The notes beneath the pieces were generated by a model. That model was not told the DNA's origin and ran no database searches. It saw only the letters and a program-made list of their open reading frames with translations. Both the position numbers and the translations under genes were made by a program. A stretch of DNA of 23,654 bases from Candidatus Helarchaeota archaeon (GTDB lineage Archaea > Asgardarchaeota > Lokiarchaeia > Helarchaeales > HEL-GB-A), in NCBI GenBank assembly GCA_013375455.1, contig JABXJT010000074.1, positions 1-23,654 of the forward strand, in the 5' to 3' direction. Below, one piece after another: positions 15,921 through 23,240 of the stretch. The first letter of the stretch is position 1, and every line of letters starts with the position of its first letter.

Positions 15921-17063
15921 TCATTTACCCTCCACCATTTCTATAAAAGCTTCAACTCGGTTCTTTAACTGTTCCAGCATCGTGGAATCGTGCTCCAGAA
16001 TGAGTTGGAGGTGTGGAATCCCTTGAGCTGAAAGCTGTTCCGCAAGATAAGGATAATCACCCAGGTGTGGGCCACAAGATTTCTGAAAAATAAAGATGAT
16101 CCCCTCAGCCCGTGAGGTATTGTACATATTTAGGATATGATCCAAGCGTTTTTTCCGGTCCAGATCACGGCAAGGACACGCCACTCGATCGATGTAGCGG
16201 TCACCAATTGCCTTTAAGGGATCTGAACTATATTGAATTTGGTTCCAATAATAACGGCTCCCAATGCAAAGATCATCAGCCACGATTTGCACCCCACTTT
16301 GCTCAATTAATTGTAGTACTCCCAAATCTTCAAGTTCTCCCCCTGAAACTAAAACCCGAATTTTTGGACTAATATCTTGCCGTTCTGGCCAGCTTTTTAA
16401 AAATTTTTTAATTATTGGATTGATCTCGCTTTTAGAAGCTACCATTCCCGCACGGACGATTTCAAAAAATTCCGACCCTAATAATTTGGGAGGGTCCGTC
16501 TGTCTTAGAGCCCCTAACTCTCTCAAAAGATCACGATGCTCATTATAAATTTGAATGGCATCCTGTAATGCTGCGGTCGTTATGGGATGGATTGTAAGAA
16601 GTTCCAACCATTGAATGAATGTAGAGAGCGTCTTTTGGTAGAATTCTTTTGCGGCTGAATCATTCAAGTAGGGTTGGCCAAGAAAATACGAATATGGTGT
16701 TTTTACGTGTAAATTCCATTCGGCATAGAGATGGGTCATCCCATCACACGTGTGATTTTGTAAAAATCCATCTAGATAGGAATATTTACCCTTTAATGCC
16801 TGATCAAACACTGCTCGAATATATGGACATAGGAATGGGACGAGATATCCCTCCCCTTTCGTGATAGGATCGATTTCTGGGAATATCCGAATGGGAAGCA
16901 TCTCTGCAGCATGAATTATTTCCTCGGGAACATAGGTGCATAAATATCCGAATATAAACCCATCGGTTTGGTCTTTCCATTCCTTAAAGTGTTGGTGTCG
17001 ATTTGAAAATAATTGTCGAAAACGTTCCATCCCATTCACAATCTTTTTGAAAGATCTAATCAA
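15921..17063 (-). CDS. Second 2-hydroxyacyl-CoA dehydratase / benzoyl-CoA reductase-type subunit
   Basis: A 380-residue protein of the same superfamily as its downstream partner. The N-terminal signature FGYLCTYVPEEIIHAAEMLP is typical. Cys42, Cys79 (FLCPY), Cys106 (TCDGM) and Cys330 (KSCGPHLGDYP) include the probable cluster ligands. The C terminus has the usual pattern LEHDST followed by a helix (QLKNRVEAFIEMVEG). It is the first gene of a two-gene operon, its TGA touching the ATG of the next. The start is uncertain: TTG 17063 gives the longest form, but ATG 17030 (MERFRQLF) has a GTGA upstream and may be the true start. The two chains probably form the heterodimeric dehydratase component. 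Confidence 0.9.
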   Translation of the reverse strand: MIRSFKKIVNGMERFRQLFSNRHQHFKEWKDQTDGFIFGYLCTYVPEEIIHAAEMLPIRIFPEIDPITKGEGYLVPFLCPYIRAVFDQALKGKYSYLDGFLQNHTCDGMTHLYAEWNLHVKTPYSYFLGQPYLNDSAAKEFYQKTLSTFIQWLELLTIHPITTAALQDAIQIYNEHRDLLRELGALRQTDPPKLLGSEFFEIVRAGMVASKSEINPIIKKFLKSWPERQDISPKIRVLVSGGELEDLGVLQLIEQSGVQIVADDLCIGSRYYWNQIQYSSDPLKAIGDRYIDRVACPCRDLDRKKRLDHILNMYNTSRAEGIIFIFQKSCGPHLGDYPYLAEQLSAQGIPHLQLILEHDSTMLEQLKNRVEAFIEMVEGK

Positions 17064-17072
17064 TCTTATGTT

Positions 17073-17077
17073 GGTGA
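17073..17077 (+). promoter_or_regulatory. GGTGA ribosome site before an ATT codon
   Basis: GGTGA, used before several other genes here, lies nine bases before ATT 17087. It overlaps an in-frame TGA (17075-17077), so translation cannot begin upstream of it. TTG 17138 and ATG 17141 have no ribosome site. Confidence 0.45.
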
Positions 17078-17086
17078 GTTAAAACG

Positions 17087-17542
17087 ATTGAAATTAATCT
17101 TCTCTATTTAATTGCTGTTGAAATATTAATAATTCTATTGATGGTAGCGATCATCTTCTATTCTGACCGGTCAAAAAACTATAGAATTCTTTCCATACTT
17201 TGTTTGATTCCAACTGCCCTTCTCGAGTTTCCTCATACACTTTTACCAGATCCTACCAATATAATAGATATTAGCGTGCACATTGCTGGTGGATTAACCA
17301 TCTTTATAGCAATTACTAACGTAAAATACTTTCAAAAAGAAAAACGAGAGTTGATCGCCATGCTCGCCGTGATCGTGTTCATAGTTGCCCTTGAAGGTTT
17401 CCAAATATTACTAACACTTGTTGCTGACATTGGTGGACCCATCACTTTGGATGCACTTGAAGATATTTTAGTGACCATCGGTGGGGGGTTGATTGGTCTA
17501 ATTTTGGCTCGAGTTTTTGTAAAAAAGTGGAAAGAAGAGTAG
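17087..17542 (+). CDS. Small four-helix membrane protein, apparent ATT start
   Basis: From ATT 17087 the frame gives 151 residues. The first helix (NLLYLIAVEILIILLMVAII) is complete only with this start; TTG 17138 or ATG 17141 would cut it in half. Further helices lie near residues 35-55, 63-78, 89-108 and a last Gly-rich one near 127-143, with the order suggesting four to five spans. The C terminus is basic (VKKWKEE). The general pattern resembles small VanZ-like or DUF-type integral proteins, but I do not recognise a family. Its start region overlaps that of the divergent dehydratase operon, and it converges on the TIR-GTPase gene 18 bases downstream. Confidence 0.65.
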   Translation: MEINLLYLIAVEILIILLMVAIIFYSDRSKNYRILSILCLIPTALLEFPHTLLPDPTNIIDISVHIAGGLTIFIAITNVKYFQKEKRELIAMLAVIVFIVALEGFQILLTLVADIGGPITLDALEDILVTIGGGLIGLILARVFVKKWKEE

Positions 17543-17560
17543 CGTTTTTTATTCTGCTTT

Positions 17561-18799
17561 TTATAAGATCTCCAGTGCGCTGGTGACCATTGGAGGAATG
17601 ATGGATTTAAAAGCTTCCTCTACATTCTCACCTGTTTTTGCGGAAGTGAAAAACACCTTCTCAACCCCTGACGTATTAGCTATTTTCTCAACCTCCTCCT
17701 TGGTAATTGCAGGCTTTAAATCGGATTTATTTGCCAGTAGTATGATGGGAATTTCCTCACCTAGAACTTTACGCAACTTAGGCACGCATCCTGTCTGAAT
17801 TCGCGTGAAGGTTTCTTTCCTAGTCAAATCGCCAACAACAAAAATGCCATCACTTTCATTCAACAACTCTTTTTTTGCCCCTGCATCCTCAAAACTGCCG
17901 CCAAAATCCCAAAATAATAGAACAATATCAAAATGTTTGTCTCTTGTCTGCAAATCGAATGGTTTAACCCAATAATCGACCCCGATTGTTGGCGTGTATT
18001 CATCATCATAAGTTGTTTCGATACAGTGTTGTAGCAATGCTGATTTCCCACTAGCTGAGTCCCCGACTAAGCACACCTTGAAATTCGCTACGATTTGCAT
18101 CTTTTCTATTTGAATGATAAATTCCTTTCCGTATTTGGAATACACAGCAGAAACGGTCTCATCAAATTGGGTATCAGGTACGCGGTCTCCCGCGGATGTA
18201 GAAACGAGAATATTTTTTATCGAGAGATTGTTTTTCATGCAAAATTCAATAATCGGAGTGATAAAGTGCTCTTCCTTCTTCGCATTAATGATTTTACTCT
18301 TGTTTTTATGAGTGAAGTTTAAGGGAATGGTAGGATCTTCCCTGGGTACATATTTCTTTAGAATTAGTTCATGCAGCTTTTTGATATTTACCTCAACGTT
18401 GAATACATCGATCTCTAACCCCAATCGCGGCCTTAAAAGTGGGGGGATATAATCTATGGATGAGAAAACTGGGATAATAGGTTTGGATAGTGAATCCGCT
18501 GCATGCCACTCTTTCTCGCAAGGTTTAGATTTCATTGCGTAAGGAGAACAGAAATAGACAAATACATCACACTTACCAACGTTCTTATCCATGTAGCTCC
18601 AAATATCATCATGGAGATCTTCTTGCCAATATAAAACATCAACGATTTCTGGAAATTTGGTCAATCCTTCGGCAATTTCAGCGATTTTAAATGTATTAGC
18701 GTCAGCAGTTGCATAGCTAATAAATACTAATATACCTTTACTTGGCTTTTTCTTCTCATTTTTTCCTTTTGCTTCTTTCTTTTTCTTTTCTTTCGCCAT
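17561..18799 (-). CDS. TIR domain fused to a Ras-like small GTPase
   Basis: A 412-residue protein from ATG 18799, with GAGGAG about ten bases upstream. Residues 1-21 are lysine-rich. Residues about 22-150 form a TIR domain: ILVFISYATAD (23-33), a WQED turn, CDVFVYFCSPYAM (77-89) and the KSKPCEKEWHAA segment (90-101), whose Glu95 or Glu97 matches the position of the catalytic glutamate in NAD-cleaving TIR domains. A linker (about 155-238) leads to a G domain: GDSASGKS at 246-253, TIGVD at 271-275, WDFGG at 297-301, NKSD at 357-360 and TSAK at 385-388. The residue after DFGG is Ser, not the usual catalytic Gln, so intrinsic GTP hydrolysis may be slow. TIR domains act as NADases or scaffolds in immunity; here a GTPase switch likely controls it. 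The genes on either side give no clear partner, though an IS element lies just upstream. Confidence 0.92.
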   Translation of the reverse strand: MAKEKKKKEAKGKNEKKKPSKGILVFISYATADANTFKIAEIAEGLTKFPEIVDVLYWQEDLHDDIWSYMDKNVGKCDVFVYFCSPYAMKSKPCEKEWHAADSLSKPIIPVFSSIDYIPPLLRPRLGLEIDVFNVEVNIKKLHELILKKYVPREDPTIPLNFTHKNKSKIINAKKEEHFITPIIEFCMKNNLSIKNILVSTSAGDRVPDTQFDETVSAVYSKYGKEFIIQIEKMQIVANFKVCLVGDSASGKSALLQHCIETTYDDEYTPTIGVDYWVKPFDLQTRDKHFDIVLLFWDFGGSFEDAGAKKELLNESDGIFVVGDLTRKETFTRIQTGCVPKLRKVLGEEIPIILLANKSDLKPAITKEEVEKIANTSGVEKVFFTSAKTGENVEEAFKSIIPPMVTSALEIL

Positions 18800-18963
18800 G
18801 GTTGGTATTCTCCTCTTTCAGTAATTTAAGTCTCGTTATCTTTATATCCTTACACTTTCGATTTAGTCGATGAGATATTAAGTATTTTGTAAGTTCAATT
18901 TAAAAATCATTATTGAATCATAGACGATGTTCAAAGTTCCTTTCAGAATACTTTCACCCATCT

Positions 18964-18981
18964 CTCCTGCTTATATAGGAG
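18964..18981 (+). repeat. Left-end hairpin of the tnpB element
   Basis: CTCCT at 18964-18968 pairs with AGGAG at 18977-18981 across an eight-base loop, 45 bases before the tnpB start. Subterminal hairpins are what TnpA recognises in IS200/IS605 elements. The match here is short, so the assignment is tentative. Confidence 0.4.
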
Positions 18982-19025
18982 CATGCAGTATAATTTTATA
19001 GGAAGTCAGCGAGCTATCTGTGACA

Positions 19026-20264
19026 ATGAAAATAAACAAAGGGATTAAAATTCGCATTTATCCGAATAAACAGCAGCAAATAATCTTAAATAAGACGTTT
19101 GGCTGCTGTAGATTTCTTTATAATGAGATGCTTGAAGAGCGTAAAACTGTCTATGATAATCTTAAAGATAGAAAAGAAAAATTATACTCCTATAAGTATA
19201 AGACTGAAAGACAATACAAACAAGAATATCCTTTTCTGAAGGAGGTCGATTCCAAAGCGCTTCAAATCGAAACCCGTAATCTCATTCGGGCGTTTCAAAA
19301 TTTCTTCAGAGGCTTACGAAACGGTCAAAAAATAGGATATCCAAAATTTAAATCAAAAAAGAATAAACAAACTTACACCACATACAACATCGATAATAAT
19401 ATCAGAATCGATATTGAAACGAATAGAATTAGAATCCCAAAGGTTGGGTGGGTAAAATATCGAGATAATCGGGAATCTACGCATTCGATAAAGTATATGA
19501 CCGTCAGTAAAGTTAGAACTAATAAATATTACGTATCAATGTTAACTGAATTAGAAATTAATGTAATTCCGAAAAAGGAGATACAAATAGATAAAATCGA
19601 AGCGTTTGATATGTCAGCGCCACATTTTTTGGTCAGTGAGAGAAAAATAAATTACAATCCACGATTCTATAGACTAGGAGAACGAAGATTAAAACGATTA
19701 CACAGGCAATTAGCCCGAAAACAAAAGGGGTCAAAAAATAGAGAAAAAGCTAGGTTGCGTTTGGCGAAATTTTATGAAAGAATGCAAAACAGAAAAAATG
19801 ACTGGACTCACAAAGTAACCCATCAATTAAGTCAGGAATATGATGCCCTCATACTAGAAGATCTGAATATTAAAGGCATGTTACAATTTAATTCAGGCCT
19901 ATCGAAATCTGTTAGCTTGGATTTCTCCTGGTATCAATTCGTTTCGTATTTAAGATATAAAATGAAATGGCGAGGAAAACACCTCATATTAATTGATCGA
20001 TTCTTTCCCTCTAGCAAGTTGTGCTCGGTTTGCGGTCAGAGAAACAATGACCTAAAATTAAGTGACAGAACTTGGATTTGTGAATGTGGAGCAATGCACG
20101 ACCGAGATATTAATGCCTCTTCTAATCTGAAAAAAAGAGGTTTAGATATTCTTCAAGATCGCGAAATTCAAATCATCCTAAATGGATATGATACTACCGC
20201 AGGAACTGCGGGAAGTCACGCCTCTGGAGATCGCATAAGCCTTCATTCGAAGGAAACGGTCTGA
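19026..20264 (+). CDS. tnpB: TnpB, RNA-guided RuvC-type nuclease of IS200/IS605 elements
   Basis: A 412-residue protein from ATG 19026 (GTG 19020 is two codons earlier). It has the N-terminal KGIKIRIYPNKQQ strand and helix typical of TnpB and the aromatic NFFRGLRNG segment. The RuvC active site is complete: Asp195 in AFDMSAPHF, Glu278 in LILEDLN and Asp361 in HDRDINAS. A zinc ribbon (CSVCG, then CECG) sits between the last two. The length and the residue spacing are close to the biochemically studied ISDra2 TnpB. The protein should cut DNA with a guide RNA transcribed from the element's right end. No frameshift or missing residue is seen, so it is probably active. No partner tnpA is present. 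Confidence 0.95.
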   Translation: MKINKGIKIRIYPNKQQQIILNKTFGCCRFLYNEMLEERKTVYDNLKDRKEKLYSYKYKTERQYKQEYPFLKEVDSKALQIETRNLIRAFQNFFRGLRNGQKIGYPKFKSKKNKQTYTTYNIDNNIRIDIETNRIRIPKVGWVKYRDNRESTHSIKYMTVSKVRTNKYYVSMLTELEINVIPKKEIQIDKIEAFDMSAPHFLVSERKINYNPRFYRLGERRLKRLHRQLARKQKGSKNREKARLRLAKFYERMQNRKNDWTHKVTHQLSQEYDALILEDLNIKGMLQFNSGLSKSVSLDFSWYQFVSYLRYKMKWRGKHLILIDRFFPSSKLCSVCGQRNNDLKLSDRTWICECGAMHDRDINASSNLKKRGLDILQDREIQIILNGYDTTAGTAGSHASGDRISLHSKETV

Positions 20265-20297
20265 GAATGAGGAATCCATTTGCCTTTAGGCAGTGGT
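20185..20297 (+). ncRNA. Candidate omega RNA scaffold overlapping the 3' end of tnpB
   Basis: Three hairpins follow each other: CCGCAG-GAA-CTGCGG at 20197-20211, CCTTC-ATTC-GAAGG at 20240-20253, and a right-end stem at 20276-20296 (CCATTTGCCT pairing with AGGCAGTGG, one bulge). The strings GAATGAGGAATCC and GCCTTTAGGC are the kind found at right ends of archaeal tnpB elements. TnpB guide RNAs are known to overlap the gene's 3' end, with the guide beyond the element boundary, here about 20305 onward. Boundaries are approximate. Confidence 0.55.
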
Positions 20298-20377
20298 AGT
20301 TCAGTAAGTAAGAACATGGGAATTTTAACGTGTTTATCAACCATAGAGCGGAAAACTCAATTACTAAGATCATTTCG

Positions 20378-21532
20378 TTAAAAAAATTTTGTAAAACGCC
20401 CCATATTTTTGCTTATTAAGTTTTGTTTACTTATTGATAAATCCAAGGGGTCCTCATCAGTGATGTTCGTTAAATATCCTTTAAATCCCTCATCCTGCGG
20501 CACCTCTAGATTTTCCAAGGTCAAGCGCGACCCTTCAGGATATTGCCTAACAAGATCACCGGATTCGTTGAGCATTTTATCTTTGTCTTCTGGGATATCA
20601 CATGCCATGCTCATCCGTGGATTTGGAATGCCTTGTTTCCATTGTTCTAACAACATGATAGATAAGGCTTCCGGAAATTTCTCCTTAATCCAATCAATAG
20701 CTACATCCTCTACTTGATGTAAAACTAAACGCCGTCCTGAGGCAAGGCCCACTAACTTAGATGTCCACTCTCTCCGCAGCAAAAAAGCCAAGGTGCCAAT
20801 TAAAGGCGGGCTCGGATATAAATTGAATAGTTGATCTGCCATCCCATAAATTCGCTTAGTATTAAGACCCATCCAAATTAAATTAAACATCTCATAGTTC
20901 GAGAGCTCCGCGAATAAGTTGAACATGCAGGCCGTATTAACAGAGGAAAGGGAATACATCGAAGCTTGCCACCACGGAGTTCGTTCATTGCGAATGTCCA
21001 TCAACGTGTCTCTAATCATTTTAGAAGCCTTTATGAGGTTCTTGGTTTTTGACGGGATTTCGCGTAATTTATAACCATACTTAATGTGTCGGCGTTCGAG
21101 CAGTTCGTCCTCTGAATCTACTTGCCACCAATCAACAGGAATCCCATTTTCAGCATGAAGATTCGTGACGTGAAAGATTTCATTATTCTCATCATTCAAA
21201 ATAAGAAAAGAGATGTCGGTGCTGTCTCCAAATAATAATTTTAACAACCCCATCTGCAGATCTGCTCGAACACTCATTACGTGAGGAATGGTATAAAGAA
21301 TTATTTTTTCTGCTTGTTCAGGCGGTATTTTACCTTCCATTATCTCCTTTGAAGTGAATATCATGTTGCTGAAACGGTAATTTGTCGCCTCTGGGAGAAT
21401 TTTTTTGTATTCCGGGTAAATATTATCGAAGTACTCCAAGCCTAACTCGCGAAAGCACCGGAAGATATGCGGACACAAAAGTAAATATTCTTTACTCTTG
21501 TAGCTGTCGGGTATCTCTTCATAATCATGCAT
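20378..21532 (-). CDS. 384-residue protein of unknown family (copy 1)
   Basis: Starts at ATG 21532 with AGGAGTG seven bases upstream. It is predicted soluble, without signal peptide or membrane helix. The N terminus reads MHDYEEIPD. A central block (about residues 85-140) with VRADLQMGLLKLLFGDSTD and NGIPVDWWQVD is strongly conserved in the partial gene at 23241-23654, showing a duplicated family. The second half has a helix-rich region (WWQASMYSLSSVNTACMFN) and ends in an acidic, then basic tail. I do not recognise the family, and no clear catalytic motif stands out, though conserved Asp, Trp and His residues near position 130 could form a site. The two copies flank a mandelate racemase-type enzyme and a small membrane protein. 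Confidence 0.8.
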   Translation of the reverse strand: MHDYEEIPDSYKSKEYLLLCPHIFRCFRELGLEYFDNIYPEYKKILPEATNYRFSNMIFTSKEIMEGKIPPEQAEKIILYTIPHVMSVRADLQMGLLKLLFGDSTDISFLILNDENNEIFHVTNLHAENGIPVDWWQVDSEDELLERRHIKYGYKLREIPSKTKNLIKASKMIRDTLMDIRNERTPWWQASMYSLSSVNTACMFNLFAELSNYEMFNLIWMGLNTKRIYGMADQLFNLYPSPPLIGTLAFLLRREWTSKLVGLASGRRLVLHQVEDVAIDWIKEKFPEALSIMLLEQWKQGIPNPRMSMACDIPEDKDKMLNESGDLVRQYPEGSRLTLENLEVPQDEGFKGYLTNITDEDPLDLSISKQNLISKNMGRFTKFF

Positions 21533-21548
21533 TACTGGGCACTCCTGT

Positions 21549-21562
21549 ACATTATGTAATGT
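21549..21562. promoter_or_regulatory. Inverted repeat ACATTA-TG-TAATGT in a divergent promoter
   Basis: A six-base inverted repeat with a two-base centre lies 17 bases upstream of the unknown gene (minus strand) and about 65 bases before the small membrane protein (plus strand). It is a candidate operator. A TATA-like TTTAAATA at 21573-21580 lies beside it. The evidence is symmetry and position only. Confidence 0.3.
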
Positions 21563-21625
21563 TTAACAATAATTTAAATAGTGTATTCTTTTAATACAGT
21601 AATAAGATATTTAAAATGGAGGGTA

Positions 21626-21928
21626 TTGAAAACGAAGTTTTACCATAAATGGGATTTAGTTGCAATGATTTTAGCAATTATAATATTAATAATTAATTTC
21701 ATTTTCATCATGCAAGGTGTAATACCAGTAGCGGGCCCTCCTGTAGAAGATTGGGGCCTCTTTCTAGGATTTTTAGGCTTGGCGCTGATTCCCTTTGTCT
21801 TTATTTTAGTTGATTTTGCCAAGATTGAAGGCAAATATCCAAATACGGTGTGCTTTTGGGCGACTACTATAATTGTATTTGCTTGCCTCATTATCTCTGT
21901 CGGTGATATAGTCTTTCATATCCCATAG
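21626..21928 (+). CDS. Small three-helix membrane protein
   Basis: About 100 residues with three hydrophobic segments: LVAMILAIIILIINFIFIM, then LFLGFLGLALIPFVFILVDF and FWATTIIVFACLIISVGDIV. The start is uncertain. GTG 21581 opens the frame, while GGAGGG (21618-21623) sits only two bases before TTG 21626, which is unusually close. A start at ATG 21665 would cut the first helix. I know no family for it. It ends 14 bases before the end of the convergent enolase-superfamily gene. Confidence 0.6.
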   Translation: MKTKFYHKWDLVAMILAIIILIINFIFIMQGVIPVAGPPVEDWGLFLGFLGLALIPFVFILVDFAKIEGKYPNTVCFWATTIIVFACLIISVGDIVFHIP

Positions 21929-21942
21929 GAATATGACGTTGT

Positions 21943-23094
21943 TCAATCCGTAATAATGGAATGAGAGTTTTTAACTCGATATTTTTCAATCACGTCCCAA
22001 TTAATATCGACACCCAACCCCGGTTTTTTCGGAATCTCAACATATCCACGTTTATTTAATGTAATTGGCTCCGTTAGGATTGCATCACGCACGTCTGGGG
22101 TCCAACACGGGGGCGCGTACGGATATTCCAGCCAGGGGCAATTTGGGGTCGCTCCGATCACTTGCAAGCTTGCAGCAATTGCCAGCCCGGTATTCCAGCA
22201 ATGCGGAATGAAGTTTTTACAGAATGCCTCACACATTGCCGCAATTTTACGACACTCCAGGATTCCCCCGGAGAATGCCAAATCCGCTTGAATAATGTCA
22301 TAGACGTCATTCACGAGCACATCCCGGTAGAAGAATATGCTATTCCCGAGCTCCCCGCCAGCCACGGGCGTTTCGATGTTTTGTCTTAACTTTTTAATCC
22401 CATCAATATTTTTTTCGTACAATGGTTCCTCGAACCAGGTCGCTTCTATTCGATCTAGGACCTTTCCCAGTTTAGTTGCGGTTTTTACACTCCAAATGGG
22501 CGGCAAATGCCCCCAAGCTTGGTTACCATCCACCATAATTGCTATCTTATCTCCAACGGCATCATGGACTGCTTTCACGACCTCAATATCCTTCTCAATA
22601 GTGGGTCGTCGCGCCCGAAGCTTAATCCCTTTAAAACCCATTTCAGCTGCTTCTTGAGCATCTTTGACCATTTTATCAGGCTTCTTCAACTCAGCCGTCG
22701 AGCAATACGCCTTAATCTTGTCTCGAAAGCCTCCCAGCAACTTATAGACGGGTTGCTTGCAGACCTTGCCGATCAGATCCCAAAGAGCCATCTCTATACT
22801 CCAGGGGCGGGGTCCTATCTCTGATGCAATTCTCAGGACCCTCATTACCTTTTCCACGCCGAATGGTTCCCCAATCATGCCTGCCAAAAATTTGGTGGGA
22901 ACCATTTTTAGGAATTCGATACTTTGACCAACAATCGTCCCCACTCCGTACCCCTCCACTCCCTCATCTGTCGTAATTTTGATAAGGGCATGTCTCGCAG
23001 TGGTTTGCTTGAACCCAGCCGTAATCGAGGTTGATAAACCGGGTTTTGGTATGGGAACCTCCACGATAATCTGTTCAATATTGGTTAAAATCAT
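21943..23094 (-). CDS. Mandelate racemase / muconate lactonizing enzyme-type enolase-superfamily enzyme
   Basis: A 383-residue protein of usual family length from ATG 23094. The N-terminal capping domain (1-120) is followed by the barrel. The metal ligands are all present: Asp189 (MVDGNQAW), Glu222 (FEEP) and Glu248 (GGE). Acid/base residues fit the mandelate racemase subgroup: Lys158 in GIKLRA, the Asp271 (QADLAF) and His298 (IPHCW) dyad, and Glu323 (LEYP). Enzymes of this subgroup abstract the alpha proton of a carboxylate, racemising or dehydrating hydroxy acids and sugar acids. The substrate cannot be told from sequence. It shares no operon with sugar genes here; the flanking genes are an unknown duplicated family and a small membrane protein. 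Confidence 0.93.
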   Translation of the reverse strand: MILTNIEQIIVEVPIPKPGLSTSITAGFKQTTARHALIKITTDEGVEGYGVGTIVGQSIEFLKMVPTKFLAGMIGEPFGVEKVMRVLRIASEIGPRPWSIEMALWDLIGKVCKQPVYKLLGGFRDKIKAYCSTAELKKPDKMVKDAQEAAEMGFKGIKLRARRPTIEKDIEVVKAVHDAVGDKIAIMVDGNQAWGHLPPIWSVKTATKLGKVLDRIEATWFEEPLYEKNIDGIKKLRQNIETPVAGGELGNSIFFYRDVLVNDVYDIIQADLAFSGGILECRKIAAMCEAFCKNFIPHCWNTGLAIAASLQVIGATPNCPWLEYPYAPPCWTPDVRDAILTEPITLNKRGYVEIPKKPGLGVDINWDVIEKYRVKNSHSIITD

Positions 23095-23228
23095 GATTAG
23101 GTCTTTGATTAAAATGCTTATTTAAATTATCCATGTTTTTAATTGAGGATATTTAGTTCTAATTCAATCTCTTGAAAATCAGTTTTAAGGTCAAATAATA
23201 ATTTATTAATATAATATTATCTTACCTT

Positions 23229-23233
23229 GGTGG
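23229..23233 (+). promoter_or_regulatory. GGTGG ribosome site setting a TTG start
   Basis: GGTGG ends seven bases before TTG 23241, and an in-frame TAG (23238-23240) directly precedes the TTG. Together with the alignment to the paralog's N terminus this fixes the start of the last gene. Confidence 0.5.
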
Positions 23234-23240
23234 AATCTAG

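Larger units (their letters stand above)
18964..20304 (+). mobile_element. IS200/IS605-type element carrying only tnpB
   Basis: A tnpB gene is flanked by a left hairpin (18964-18981) and a right-end hairpin (20276-20296). No tnpA transposase was found within the window, so the element is non-autonomous or an IS1341-like derivative. The exact ends and target motif are not certain: I place them at the left hairpin and shortly after the right-end hairpin from the usual layout of this family. It sits between the TIR-GTPase and an unknown gene without evident disruption of either. Confidence 0.7.

Noticed and set aside
15378..16864. Plus-strand reading frames inside the dehydratase operon
   Set aside because: They are antisense to two well-supported family members.
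18800..19025. A tnpA transposase upstream of tnpB
   Set aside because: Only about 220 bases are available and no HUH or Tyr motif reading frame is present.
19026..20264. A small Cas12-type CRISPR effector
   Set aside because: Length, zinc ribbon and right-end hairpins fit TnpB, and there is no CRISPR array nearby.
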